A stretch of 64,000 nt of DNA from Sweltsa coloradensis (GCA_024449915.1 JAMZAV010000099.1:596386-660385), one strand, 5' to 3'. Shown: positions 22,685-35,283, numbered from the stretch's first letter. The notes: a model not told the origin generated them from the sequence alone. Made by a program: numbers and translations.

Positions 22685-22848
22685 GTACGCCAAGATGATG
22701 AACAAGCGCGAGGTGACGATTGCCACGCGCCAACGCGCGGCCCTCCGACGCATTAACGAGCAGAAGGAGACCAAGGAATTGTTGCGTAAGATGCAGCAAC
22801 GGAGAATGTTCTACGAGCTCTCCTGTTACCACCGCCTCGCGGCAGGGA
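22685..22848 (+). CDS. unrecognised 489-codon gene, exon 2: basic helix
   Basis: Follows a clear acceptor (TCTTGTGTTCTCAG) and ends at A|GTAAGTA. The first base completes the Glu codon started in exon 1, 54 codons follow, and the last base starts the codon finished by exon 3. The peptide is rich in Lys, Arg, Glu and Gln (KREVTIATRQRAALRRINEQ), giving a strongly basic helix that may be a coiled coil or nucleic-acid-binding segment. Codon choice is GC-rich, unlike the surrounding intron, which supports a real exon. The gene is described under 12932-13707. Confidence 0.72.
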
Positions 22849-23405
22849 GTAAGTATCCACCGACTTGATAAGTAGGATGTAGGAACGCTTTACTTTTTTG
22901 ATAACGCGCTCCTTTTACTACATTTTCAGCACTTTTTTGTTTTGTTTTTAAGCTTGAAAGTTCTAAGGTTATATATTTTTTATGAACACATAAAAAAAGG
23001 TAATTTTTTTATAATATAGGCAATTAGGCAAGACTGAAAATTCCCTTATGAGTTCCGAAATCCGAAGTAACCTGGTCGATACTGGCTTCATTGGCAGGTG
23101 AATTTTGTCCAATCAGCGGGCCCCAATTCAAAATATCGATCGCTGAGTGTAGCCACGATTCCAGACTCTAGGTCCACCGCCATCAACATAGACCGGGACA
23201 CTACCATAAATCATGAGTTATCTCAAGACTTTTTGTTTCATTTACAATGTGTTTTTATAGTATAAATAAAATATATAATGATCATCTCGCCATCCACCCC
23301 ACCTGCCAAAGCTGCGCTCACAAGAGTTTGAAACCCAATTTGTCGTTAGTAAAATCATAACGCATTCTATTCTCTATGCATACTCAATTAACCCCAGCAC
23401 CAGCT

Positions 23406-24697
23406 ACTAAGGTGACCAGACGTACCGGTTTTACCGGTACTGTATCATTTTCAGAACACTTGACCGGTGTCCCGAGAGACTCATTAAAATGGCGTATTTG
23501 TACCGGTTTGGAATTTTGTGGAGAAAGTGTCCCGGTATTTTGTTAACTATACCGTGTATGGAAGGATAATGTTTTACTTTAAAAATACGCTCCTGTGATA
23601 AATACTAATAGTAGTTATAACACTGATACAGTTCTTCCACTTCCAAAAGATACATTCATTTCCTCTAGGAGTGTGCGAGTATTATTAATGATTTTGGTGG
23701 AGGTGCCGGGTCGCGCGCGAGCTTTTTAGCTATACCTTACCAACCCTGAAAAGCCTTAATAGTACCCCCAGTATTTTGATAAAATGTTGTATTCTTTTTG
23801 GAAGTTCTGAACTTTTTGTAACACAAATAATAAAAATATGTCACTAATGTTTGTATCGACATGTTCATGTAGTATCACTTACTGAATGATGTCACAGCCT
23901 CCCTAATAACATTTGTGCTTGATCATTAGAAGAATGGTCTACTTAGATTCTAGAGAGATAATATTATTTTTAAATCATTTAAATGTTACTCTGTCTTAAC
24001 TTTTGGAGCCAACATATAGACTAACATCAATAAATTAGATTAATATTGTACAATAATAAATAGTCAAAGAGTACAAGTGAAATAAAAATTTAAAAAAGTA
24101 CCCAGACCGAATTGGACTCGCAACTCGAGTTATTTTAAATACTCGGACTCGACTCGAACTCAAAAATCAGGACTCGCACACCAATAATTTTCTCAGTCAT
24201 TATTTGCATTGATTTTGTCAATGGAAAATCTAAATGTTCCGATCATTTATTGAACTACGTTTTTGAATAATTACATACCTCAGTAATTATTTTGTTGTTA
24301 AGACAAAGTGTATAAAAAGTTTAACCATGCATATTATACAAATTAAATGCATTTTCAATTATCTTTATTCTTATTGATTAGGCCTTCATTAGTATGATGC
24401 CCTCATAAATTCATTATTATCTGCTGAATGTTTGTATTGTATTTTGTACTATCATTCTTGAACCACTTGATAAAGATTTTATGACTACAAAAATGTACAC
24501 ATTACACCCATATTTAATTTATATTTTTTGTCAGAAAGCTGTTTTCTGGTCTATTGACGCAAATATATCTTTAAAAAATCGCCTCCGGCGGCTGGGGCCT
24601 CTGCCGCAGACCCCGAAATTGTCAGTATGGTAAGCCTACATATGCTTACACTAATTATTTGTCCCGGTTTGTAACTTTCAAAATATGGTCACCTTAG
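23406..24697. mobile_element. hAT-like non-autonomous element with AAGGTGACC ends
   Basis: The left end CTAAGGTGACCAGACGTACC faces the right end ATATGGTCACCTTAG. The phrases AGCTA immediately outside both ends may be a remnant of an 8-bp duplication. Near-terminal ACCGGTTTTACCGGTAC and GTCCCGGTTTG also mirror each other. About 1.3 kb, enlarged by the nested insertion at 23666-24183. Confidence 0.55.
23666..24183. mobile_element. MITE nested in the 23.4-24.7 kb element
   Basis: The left end TAGGAGTGTGCGAGTATTAT and the right end GACTCGCACACC are inverted relatives. The interior near the right end has GGACTCGACTCGAACTC. A similar left end, TAGAGGTGTGCGAGTAC, occurs at 48306. Confidence 0.45.
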
Positions 24698-24775
24698 CTA
24701 AGTCTGAAACTAGTTTATTGTGTTATTTGTGCACCATTTAAAGCATGTCTGTTTTCCTGGTATGGCTTAGTGTTG

Positions 24776-24900
24776 CCCCAACTATGATAGGTCCAATCTG
24801 TTAGTTATCTAAAGTAAAGGCGAGGGTTCAAATCCCACACAAGGCATGCTTAAAGTTATATTTTTGTGCTATTCGTCTACGACTATAGCCTCATTCGGAC
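24776..24900 (+). mobile_element. tRNA-derived SINE fragment
   Basis: The B-box-like GAGGGTTCAAATCCCAC is followed by AAGGCATGCTTAAAG. This is the same junction layout (B box, then AAGGCATTG) as the SINEs at 7.0 and 52.0 kb. Confidence 0.45.
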
Positions 24901-25022
24901 CTCTTCATCACCTTATTCGGCCTTTTTCTTATTGTCTCATAACTACTGCATTACAATAGGCATACATACAGTTATTTTTCGGCCTATATTATCAATATTT
25001 TTAAATTATGTTTCTGTTTCAG

Positions 25023-25123
25023 TGGCTATTATTAACTCTGTGGTCTTCCAGCGACTTATACCATCAACCCAGTTGTGTGCTCGCTCTCACGTTGAACCTA
25101 AACTATTGATGAAGTGTTTGTGA
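25023..25123 (+). pseudogene. partial duplicate of exon 3 of the 12.9-25.8 kb gene
   Basis: The acceptor TTTCTGTTTCAG and the bases after it (TGGCTATT-then-GTGGTCTTCCAGCG) copy the start of exon 3 (TGCCTGTT-then-TTGGTCTTCCAGCG), in the same phase. Similarity extends upstream into the intron (AAATTATG before the pyrimidine tract). After about 40 bases the two diverge, and this copy ends at a stop after 33 residues. It is either a dead exon copy or an alternative short terminal exon. Confidence 0.6.
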
Positions 25124-25282
25124 TAACTAACTGTGCATCATTTCCAGCATTTCAATCTCCGTACAACGTTGGGGTGCAGCGTGGCGTAATCCTATCTAAA
25201 CTATCATATGGACTTCGTTGTCGTAGTTCATTTCATTTGGCCTAAATGAAATTCGAAATTATGTTATGCTTTTCTGTTTCAG

Positions 25283-25812
25283 TGCCTGTTCACAATCCCT
25301 TGGTCTTCCAGCGCTTCCATAACTTGAGCTTCTGTATGGCAACTTGCACGCGTAAATTTTTTGCCGACCGCGTCTATCAGAGGACTGATGTGATCATGTT
25401 CTCTGCCGTCGGTCCTGGTGTCGCCAATTCCCCGTCTCTGACCTGCATGGAAGGTGCTGGCTACAAGTACGACCTGACGATTGCTCCCGGAAGCACCTTG
25501 CCTCCCTACATGATGCTGCGCAGCGGCGAGTACCTACCCGTCACCCGCTATGATCAGCCCAACATCACACTCATCCCGGAACACAATAAGAAGGTAATGC
25601 TGACCATCACTGATACTCGCGAGGGAAGACCCTTCAGGGATGCCATTTCGCCAGTGAGGTTCCCTCTGATTGAAAACGGGTGTCCGTTCAGTCTGGTGAT
25701 GGATGACGACGAGAAATGGTATCTGTTGTTTAAACAACACAATAATTTCGTCTGTCGTGGAGGGTGCGAGAGGCTTAGCTACTCTCCGTTCGTCAAGAGT
25801 ATAGTCGTGTGA
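25283..25812 (+). CDS. unrecognised 489-codon gene, exon 3: C-terminal domain and stop
   Basis: Begins after TTTTCTGTTTCAG. Its first two bases join the last base of exon 2 to give Met314, and 175 residues follow to TGA at 25810-25812. The domain is mixed in composition, with short beta-like segments (KYDLTIAPG, KVMLTITDTREG, WYLLFKQ). Six or more Cys are present, including CMATC and CRGGC, which could bind metal or form disulfides. No signal peptide is present in the assembled protein. I cannot assign a family; a globular binding domain is only a guess. Codon use is GC-rich with synonymous choices typical of a real exon. The gene is described under 12932-13707. Confidence 0.75.
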
Positions 25813-26206
25813 GAGTCGAATCAAAAGCCTGGACAAAAAAAAACACAAAAAAACAGCCTGGAACGTTCAAATTTTTACATACAACATTCAAAACGATTAA
25901 AATTGAAATGCATTTTGATGAAATAAGTTCACAACTATAACATGTTATGTCCTTTTTTAAAGCATTACACATTTACTCATATAATTTCAAAATTTTCATT
26001 TTCATGGACCCTCAACACTCGCTCCCCCGACACCCGACAAAACACCCATCTTGGATCATGGTGCTGGATAATTTCTCCAATATGACTTAGTTTAGTATAC
26101 AGTTATACCCTCAAGTAATTTAAGTTATCCATGCTCCGTACCGTTCTAAAAGTAGACGCAATAATACGGTCCCGTCCCTATAAGATATTAAAACAATTTG
26201 GCTTGC

Positions 26207-26212
26207 AATAAA
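26207..26212 (+). terminator. possible polyadenylation signal AATAAA
   Basis: First canonical AATAAA after the stop at 25812, about 395 bases downstream. Use of an earlier variant signal cannot be excluded. Confidence 0.35.
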
Positions 26213-26269
26213 CAAAAGCTGATAGTATTAACATTATACAGTAATAGTCCAGTCGAGAGATGTAAGTCC

Positions 26270-26740
26270 CATGGGCGTCCGCAGGATTTTTCGTAAGGGT
26301 GGGAGGGGGGGGGGGGGGATCAACACCAGGAACCTCCAAGGGATCTGGGGTAAAGACCCAGCCGCCGGAGGCGAAAACTTTTGCTGTATCCTCAAGACGT
26401 CTGATCTGAGTTATTATTTTGAATGGAAAGATGAAGTTACCTAGGCGTTAAAAATAAATATATTATGTTTGCCATTTTGTTTTCTTCAGATAATTTTGCT
26501 ATTTGAGTTAGAAAAAATACCATTTTATGTTTCAGTATGTATATTTCGAAAAAAGTCACTATGTTTTATCTTCAATGCGGATTTTACAGAGATTTGATGG
26601 AAAGATAAAGTGCCCTTTATGTAAATAATCGTCGTCTATTGACTTGACTTTGACTTGACTTCTACTTTGCATTACACAATTGGTTCTCGTCATATTGCAA
26701 GGGGGGAATCTGCCCCCCCCCCCCCCCCGGGACGCCCATG
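26270..26740. mobile_element. MITE with CATGGGCGTCC inverted ends
   Basis: Begins CATGGGCGTCCGCAGGAT and ends GGGACGCCCATG. A 14-G run (26305-26318) near the left end and a 16-C run (26713-26728) near the right end mirror each other. The flanks TAAGTCC and AAAGTCT are an imperfect match and may be an old 8-bp duplication. Confidence 0.65.
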
Positions 26741-28669
26741 AAAGTCTGTGTGTTTTTGTGAGGTGAACACTTTTTTTTGCATCAGCCTGGGAGTTATTTT
26801 TCTAACTCTGGCGTTTTGCCACCATCTTGAAAATTGTCCGCCACATAGTGTTTGTCATGTGTTTGTTTGAGCTAAAAGTTTAAATGGCGAACATGTTCAC
26901 CGTACAATTCCATACAAAAATAGTGCCAACCATATTTTTGGTAGGGGCAACGGTCTCGTCACAAAACCGTTTTATATTTGTTGTTTAAATAAGTACTCAG
27001 CTGTTTTCCTACTTTACACGCACAGCACAGTAAAATTGCAGGTTATTCCGTTTTAAACACTTATTTTTATAGAACATCCTTTTTCAATTTGGTTAAGAAG
27101 TCTTCAGTCAAAATAAAAACATATATTAGCAACGAAATTAAAAAGTGCATTTATCCGGGATTTGGAGTTTTCCAATGTTTGTAGCCATTTTCCACAAAAT
27201 TGCCCTATAGCCCTAATATATGGCAATTTTGTTATTGTTATGTTATATTGTTTGTATTATTTATAACGATCCATATTTTAAGCTCTCAATTGCTTTTCAG
27301 GAAAAATTCTTGCTGCTCACATCATACAGACTAAGGTATCGATTTAAAATGACTTATTTCAAAATCCAATATGGCTGCCAATTCCTAAAATCTACTCTTC
27401 TAACCATTTTTTCATCACTTTTTTGTTTGATTGCCTGATGTTAAATTACACTCAATTCTAAAAAAAAGTTTCGTTTAAGATAAATGATAATACATACCTA
27501 AAGATTAATTTAAATATCTTAATAATCCAAACGATCAAACGCCAGAATTATAAAAATGGCTCCCAGGCTTAATTTAACCCTGAACATCCTGGTAATGCAT
27601 TTCAATCATAAAAAAGTGTTCCTCTCACAAAAATTCACGGACTTACTACTCTCAACTGGACTATAAGGCTAAGGGCGAGTTTTTTTAATACCACTTGCTA
27701 TGCTTGTGCTTGTGCATCTGCTATTGCTTGTGTGTTATTTACTTGTAGAGCTCACGACATCTCTATGTGATTGATGTCAACAATGGTGTTCTGTATTATA
27801 TTGTGTGATGTATTTAAGGGGTATATATTATACACCTCACACAGTGATAACTTGTATGGTACTAAATTCATTGAATATCAGCCAAATTACATTTTTATTA
27901 ATCCAATATTTTCCTTAAGTGTATTCTTATTCTTGATAAACAGAAAAAGAAAAAAAAAGGAAAAAAAGAAACAGTGCGCTACAAGTATGTCGGGACCTTA
28001 TTACACGCAAATATTTTGTCAAAACATGGACTGGCGTTTCCTTCATAAAATCTGTAAATATGTATCAAAAGAGCTGATTTTTTTGTGTGTGTTCAGAACA
28101 AGTCAACTAACAATGTGACCTAGGATTATAGTTTTCAATTTCACCGTTTGAGTTTGACAAATTTTTTAAAAATGTCTTTCAAAATCTAATTTTTTTGTGC
28201 AGTTTTCAATCAAAATTTTCTAGACTATTCCACATACATCCACAATTGTAGGTCATTTTGTTTATATTTACCATATGAAGTTGTGTTCAAAATTTGGTAC
28301 AAATCGGTTAAAGGGTATAGAATTTATCTGGGAAACGGTTTGAAAAAGTTAGTTTCTGGCAATTGAGCGCGAAAGTTTGGCATTTTTTTTTTATAAAATC
28401 AAGGGAATACTCACAAACAGATTCTTCGACAAGAAATGTAGTTGGACATCAATTCTGATTCATTTGAATGTATTTTCATTTCTATGAGAAATAATTGAAT
28501 AATTTTTGAAGCTACACAAACTTAACAAAATTTGCAATATATAGAATTAAAAAAATTAAAATCTCACTCAAAAAAATATACGAGGTGTATGTAATCCCTT
28601 AATCACATGTAATTTGGGGAACCATGTTTTTGATAAACTAAACTAAAGTATTGTTATTAATATATAATA
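26741..28669. other. no gene seen
   Basis: AT-rich sequence. No exon with convincing splice signals, no inverted-repeat element and no tandem repeat could be supported. Confidence 0.4.
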
Positions 28670-29670
28670 TATAACATATTATGTTTTAACGAATCTTTGA
28701 TGATTGTTTATTTATTATTCCTATTTGAAAAAAACTCTTTTTTAAAAATAATGTAGGCCTATGTAACCTTCATGTTACTATGCAAGTATTGTATTACATA
28801 TATTTATTTTATTAAGATGAAATCAAAGAAAGAGTAGGCTAGTTTCATTGTATTTAAATACTTATATTAAAACTTACAAAAGCACACGTTTTTTTTATAT
28901 TTAGACAGTCTTGTTTTTATCATAGGAACTATTTTCTAGTGTGTAGGAATTCCCCCGTTTTTCTTACCAACCAGTTCGGAGTTTTTGCAGTTCAATAAAA
29001 TAGAAGTTTAAAACAAATGTATAAGAAATGCAGCACAATTTGAATTTCGTTGAATGTTGGTTCTTTAGTTAACGAATAACTGTTGTGGTCGAGTATTTCT
29101 CATCCAACTGCAACTTTACTGTACTGTCACATTCCATACTGTTTTAGTGTAATCAACTTTTGACATTACAACATTACATAATTATTATATTTTTAACGAA
29201 TCTTTGATGATTGTTTTTTTATTATTCCTATTTTAAAAAAACTCTTTTTTTAAATAATGTAGGCCTATGTAACCTTCATGTTACTATGAAAGTATTGTAT
29301 TACATATATTTATTTTATATAGATGAAATAAAAGAAAGAGTAGTTTCATTGTATTTAAATACTAATATTAAAACTTACAAAAGCACACATTTTTTATATT
29401 TAGTCAGTCTTGTTTTTAGCATAGGAACTATTTTCTAGTGTGTAGGAATTCCCCCGTTTTTTTTACCAACCAGTTCGGAAGTTTAAAAAATGTATAATAA
29501 TATGCAGCACAATTTGAATTTCGTTCAATGTTGGTTCTTTAGTTAACGAATAACTGTTGTGGTCGAGTATTTCTCATCCAACTGCAACTTTACTGTACTG
29601 TCACATTCCATACTGTTTTATAGTGTAATCAACTTTTGACATTATACATTTCATAATTATTATATTTACA
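28670..29670. repeat. tandem duplication of about 0.5 kb
   Basis: Two adjacent units are closely similar over most of their length. The shared markers are AACGAATCTTTGATGATTG (28688 and 29197), AATGTAGGCCTATGTAACC, GGAATTCCCCCGTTTTT, GTGGTCGAGTATTTCTC and CTGTACTGTCACATTCC. The second unit has small deletions. No coding frame is shared. Confidence 0.85.
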
Positions 29671-30822
29671 ATTGTTCATTCCAGTATTGTGGGCACATTC
29701 TCGGTTTACCTTGTTACACCCGAAGGAACAACATTTGATTCAAACAGCAAATGTCCACTATATCTTCAATTTTATCCCTATGCGCATAATCCCACCTTGC
29801 ACATTATTAGTGCAGTATTATAATAAAGGTGGATGAATTCTTTTACGAAAGCTGATTCTGTCAAGCATATATTTTGAAATGAATTTGTTTCTACTTATCA
29901 CAGGTGGAATTCATGCAGGGGCCTTAAAAACCATTTTGATATTATATTACTCATGTGATAAACTATTGTGTGATATATAATGAAAAGTATTTTTTAAGAG
30001 CATTAAGAATTAAGATGCATATTGGAGGTATTTTATTATTATTTTATTATTTTATAGCATCCTGTGGCTGTCTATTATGTAGGGCCTATGCATAGAAATG
30101 GATGGAAGTATAGTATTTTTGAATTTTAAGTAAGTTGATAAATTCGGTAGAAATTTTTTAATATTATAATAATAATAATAATATATCTTTAAGTAAAAAA
30201 AAATGGGTGATTACGTATTTTATTGCGAAGGAGTTTTGACGAACTGACGTACCTTTGATTTTGATAAGGGCAATCATAACTTTCATAATGTTAATGTTAG
30301 ATAATCAACTTGAACTTAAAACCAATTAAGAAATTGTGTTATGTGCAGGTTACTATTTTGTATAGTTGTATATTGTATACACACCACACCAATGTGCTAA
30401 CAAACTATTTAAACGCTTTGTCTTATTCGACTGACTTTAATGTTTTCAAAGGTTTGGTCGCAATTGGTAATTTTCTTGTACCCAGAACAAGAACAAAACA
30501 CTACACGAAACCTTGACTAAAATTTAACCTTTTTGTTTATATCATTGGTTCAGAAATCATTGTTCAATTTCGTTATTTACTGTTTTAGTGATGTGTATGC
30601 ATAACCATGCAATAACATCACATTTAGGCAACAAACAAAGCAAATTGTAATTTCTGTGAAGTTCTTGTTAGAAATCTAATGTAAACTCAATTGTCAGAAA
30701 ACTTAATAAAAAATGTAATTCCCAAAGTTATGTGTGTTTATTTCAATGCCTGCAATTGTAAATACTGCCTGCATCCAACTTCAACATCCATTTATCTCGT
30801 AGGATTGCCAGCTCTGTAGGTA
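29671..30822. other. no gene seen
   Basis: AT-rich sequence without a supportable exon, element or tandem array. Confidence 0.35.
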
Positions 30823-31290
30823 CGTATCAGCTCACCCGGTTTGGCCCCGTTCAGACTGTTGGGTCAGCTCGGACAAACCAGGTTTCGATGCAGAATGCAG
30901 AGGTGTATTCTGGATCACTGAACCTCTATCGATTGTCATATGGGGTTGTGGCTTGCACTATTATGTTTGTTTGTTTATGTGTTGGTCGCGATCAGAGCAC
31001 GTTTTCATAGTATATACATATATATTATATCTTATTATTATAACGTATTTTTACGAATTGTAGCATATTATTATTTAGTAGCTGACCTATAGGGGTTATA
31101 TATCTATGAGCTGACCGTAAATGTCCAGATTTTTTTTTTGTAATTTCTGAAGCTTGAGTGAAAGACAATTATTATTATTATTTGAAATGTTCTCTGATCG
31201 CGACATGCGTGTGTGTGTATATATATATATATTTGTGAACAACCTTCCACAGTGAATTTAAATTTTGTCCATTTAATTCCTAGGCCACAC
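30823..31290 (+). repeat. dispersed repeat, copy 1 of three
   Basis: Shares GCTCGGACAAACCAGG, GATTGTCATATGGGGTTGTG, GATCAGAGCACG-TTTTCA and GTTCTCTGATCGCGACATG with the copies at 45.95 and 47.37 kb. An AT dinucleotide run interrupts it. Confidence 0.6.
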
Positions 31291-32948
31291 ATAACGAACA
31301 TATCTTGCACTGGTAAGCCCCAGACACTGGTAGACAGGCATCTACCTCTACAATTGTATTTTATTTATATTATTTTGTATGCATTATGCATGTTTATATA
31401 AGCCATTTTGCCCAAATACATTTTTTTACATCGACATTGCAATGGGCACGGGGGACTGCATGCAGTCAGCTGAATGGCTACATTTTATTATTACAATAAC
31501 AATCCGAACGAATGCGCATGCACAGTAAAATAAAAACTCAGCCCGTAACTGCAGTCAGCAGTTTCGAACAGTGAACTGCGTCCAATGGTTGCAATTGCAC
31601 TTGCAGTCCTCGTGCAATACTTTTCAAAGTATTATTTCACTCACACATGCACTGACGTAGGAAGCACCGATGCCCTGTGAGAGGACAAATCTGGAACAAA
31701 TTGTATGAAGATTCGGCCATCTCCCATCATGTTCTATGTTATTTGTACATATTTTCTAAATTACCCTTATTATTCGTATTAATTGTAAATTGTAATGGAT
31801 ATTGAAAATCATGTTCGAACATCAAGAAAGTCATGATGTATATTGTCGCCTGTCGGCTGTGCTAATCCAGCCAACACAGGACACGATGTCACATTTTACA
31901 CTTTTACTGGCAGACCCCATGAGACAGAAAGGTGAAAAGAAAAATAATTAATTTTAGAATAGGCCTATCCTATAGGCTAGATCGATAACAATAATGTAGA
32001 GGCCTCGGCATAATGTTCAGGTGATTTGGCTGCATAAAGTCATCTGCCATGCCATGCAGTTGAGTTGGCATCAGGGTAATCCTGATTTTTTTATTGAAAT
32101 CGTTTTTTTTAAATCGTTTTTTAATTTTTTAAATATTGATGTAAATCGGTCTATGTTTATTTAAATTGAAATTCTAGACTGGTGTATTATAGGCCTACAA
32201 TTTTTTATGCAAAACCCTTCTTCTTGGTTTAATTTTAGGTTGTTTAGGCCTACCAGTTACGGGTCTACTACGTAAGAAACATGAAATAAAAAGTTTTTAG
32301 GGAGGGGTGTAAACATAGCTAGTCTAGCTGACGCAGAGGGCATATCTGCCAATTTGTGCAAAATTAATATTTAATGGTTAATCACATAGGCTAGGTCTTA
32401 CCTCCTGTTACATGATGAGATAGGCAAAAATGAAATTGATACAACTAGGACTGCATTTGCTTAGGTAATGATAAAATTAGATCAGGCCAGAGGCATACAT
32501 TCAGAAGACAAACTGGCACGTCACAAAAGTGTCTATGCCTAGGAACTAATTGCTATTCACTAGTATTTATTTAGTGATTACGATTAGCATTACTGATTGG
32601 GTATAAAAACACCAGCCAAGCCTGTTACGCAAACGGGAGTGGACAAGATTGAATGATGAGAATGCCCTCTCAACCCCAGCTGAAGAAGCTGTGGCAGTTA
32701 GTAAGTGCTGCAAAATGCAGTACTCTCTTTTCTTTTTTACCTATTAGGCCTCCTATGCCTATCTCATTGGACTTCATGCGCTTGAAACGAGTCCACCACG
32801 CGAGTGGGGCTATGCTTGTCATTATTCCCTTATCAAAAATTGGCCCCTCAAATGGTTTGTTTGAGCATGCTAATTCAGAAAAAGGTTTGTGAATTGTGTG
32901 CCCTCATATTTCTCCTGTGCAAATAAAAGGGCAATGTCTTTCTCTTTA
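31291..32948. other. no gene supported
   Basis: A TATAAAA at about 32601 precedes a frame reading LRKREWTRLNDENALSTPAE near 32630-32690, but there is no splice or homology support. Otherwise AT-rich sequence. Confidence 0.3.
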
Positions 32949-33540
32949 AGGCTATTCTACTGCGTTTTTCTATTTTCAAAAATATGCGACCAAATCGAAG
33001 TACAGCGAATGGCTTTGAAACCTGGCTATTTTAGAAAATAAAAACTATTTTTTTAAATTTTTTTCTGATCCGGTACACGGCCAATATCGTCACGTCGAAA
33101 TAATTTCAAACTTCAATTCGACAAGGCACACCATTCAACGTATATAGGGTGTTGTGTTTTTGTGAAATTAATTTTTAACTAATAGGCTGACTGAGAGAAA
33201 AAAGATTTTTTTTAAACAATTGCCTTTCCTGCGAATTTTTTCGTTTAGCGGTACAAATCGGTGCAAAATACCGCCAAACGAAAATATTCACAGGAAAGAC
33301 AATTGATAAAAAAAAATCTATCAGCCAGCTTATAGAAAACCAGTTGAAAATTAATTTCACAACTACACAACACCCTGGTGTGCCTTGGTGAATTGAAGTT
33401 TGAAATAATTTTGAGGTGGTGATGTTGGCCGTGTACCGGATCAGAAAAATTTGAAAAAAATAGTTTTGATTTTCTAATAGAGCCAGGTTTCAAAGCCATT
33501 CGCTATTTTGGAAAATAGAAAAAACGCGGTTGAATAGCCT
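32949..33540. mobile_element. long hairpin element, copy 2, TA-flanked
   Basis: The same family as 16354-16981. The arms mirror each other around about 33255 (GCGGTACAAATCGGTGCAAA region). The ends read AGGCTATTC and GAATAGCCT, and both are flanked by TA (32947-32948 and 33541-33542). Length 592 bp. Arms show scattered substitutions and short deletions relative to each other. Confidence 0.82.
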
Positions 33541-33542
33541 TA

Positions 33543-35219
33543 CAGTAATTAAATCAAGATCGCATGTTTTAGTAGGATCAAATCAACCATAAAAGCTAGG
33601 TAATGAGCTGGAGTTACGACTTGATCGTAACGCTTTTGGAAAAAAAATTATACTCATGACGACCAAGTATATCCTTTAGAGTTTAAATGAGCACCTAGTT
33701 ACTTAAATTCTTTTAATGAATCTGCTATCGTAGATTTGTCGCCTTGAATTTTGTCCAGTGAAGTTGAAATAGGTTTTATCGACGTCAATCTTTTCCCATT
33801 TTAGTTCAAAAGCACAATAATTATTGTATAATATTGACTGGGCCCTGCATGTGTTAAGACCTAGGAAGGTCTAGTAAGCCTGGGAAAGCATTGATCACTG
33901 CCTCAGAGTCATTTGGGTCATTTTTGTAATATTTGATTTAACTTAAATCAATGTTTTTTTAATAAAAATAATTTGATTTAAATCAATTTTACCCTGGTTG
34001 GCATTCTGACATAAGGTTGTTTTTTTATTGTTTTGTTTTCAATTTGAGTGTATTTTTCATTTAGGTCTAGGCTGTTTAAGCCTAGGATATGAGTTTTTAT
34101 TGTTACTTGGAATCAAAGTTTAATATTTGCTAGATAAACAACAACCTACTAGGAGTCCTAGGCCTAGGCTATCACTTAGGCCCTACACGTGCGTGGCTAT
34201 AGGCCAATTCTGTCATCTGTCATCAAACTGCATGTCACTGTCCTTTTCCGCGATTTTGCTATGACTCTAGTAAGACTATCTAAGGCCTTTAGAACTGCAA
34301 TTCTGATCAGTTTACACATTAAATAATATTGTAATACTTATTTATAAGATAGTAACATCAATGTTGGCATAACAATATGGTGGCAAACTCAATGACGTTT
34401 GTCTTACCACTTTGGAAGTTATTTGAATAAAAACATTATTAAATCCTGATTTCGAGTACATCCAAAACAAGACCATATAATGCCACTCCTTTAGTAATAA
34501 GTAGGGAAAGGATGTTCAGAACCTTTCAAAGTGAGAAAAAGGCAGGCAAATAGTACCTTTAAAACAGCAAAAAAGGACCTAAAAAAACAAAAAAACCTAT
34601 TGAATTTAACCGAATTCTATTGTTTTCATTACTTTCAGGAATGTTTTATTACAGTCACACCAATATATTTTCATTGAGTGTGGGGGGGGGGGGGGGGAAT
34701 AGTTCTGTCGATATATCAAACACAAGATGAAAAGAAAAACATAATTTTAACATTTTAATTTCATTTCACATAAGTTCGACACTGCACTCACACTAGCACG
34801 TTTTAGGCAAAATAAAATGCATATTTTTGTCATCCCAAACACTTGAAACATACTTAAAACTATTTTCCAGGCATGTATTTACCAATAGAAAAAAAGTAGA
34901 TGTCCTGAACATCCTTTCCCTAGTAATAAGTTATATTATTAACAAAATTTTGCTTTGCTGTCATTTAAAATAATACAAGATTCTTTCACACGGCCACCCA
35001 GAGAGCTCTTTGCGTATTTTCAGTGCCATCAAAAGTGTGAGCAGCTCCTATAAATTAGATAGGCCTACCATATAATTAATAATGTAAGGTAAACCGTAAC
35101 CGTACGTTCGTTACACGGTTAAACAATAAAGGGATCTTGAAATATAATATCAAATATTTCTTATTTTTTAATGGGGTACTACCCTTAAGGTACTACCTCG
35201 ACCTACCGAGCTCGTACCG
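33543..35219. other. no gene seen
   Basis: AT-rich sequence with a 16-G run at 34682-34697. The phrases AGGATGTTCAGAACCTTTC (34512) and GTCCTGAACATCCTTTCCC (34902) are related in inverted orientation, so a small inverted-repeat element around 34500-34930 is possible. Confidence 0.35.
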
Positions 35220-35283
35220 GCTACGGCTACCGTAGCCAATCGCTGAGTGCGATGCCGGCTTGTGGCGCAGCATGGTGAGTTGA
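35195..35283 (+). promoter_or_regulatory. candidate promoter with CCAAT box
   Basis: A locally GC- and CpG-rich stretch contains TAGCCAATCGCTGAGTGCG, a CCAAT-box arrangement, just before the candidate first exon at 35284. No TATA box is seen. Confidence 0.35.

Larger units (their letters stand above)
22849..25282 (+). other. intron 2 of the 12.9-25.8 kb gene
   Basis: An intron of 2434 bp from GTAAGTATCC to TTTTCTGTTTCAG. It contains nested MITEs, a SINE head and a partial duplicate of exon 3. Confidence 0.65.

Noticed and set aside
32629..32892. Frame with a preceding TATAAAA, possible small gene
   Set aside because: Only a 20-30 residue stretch looks coding. No splice site, homology or conserved motif supports it.
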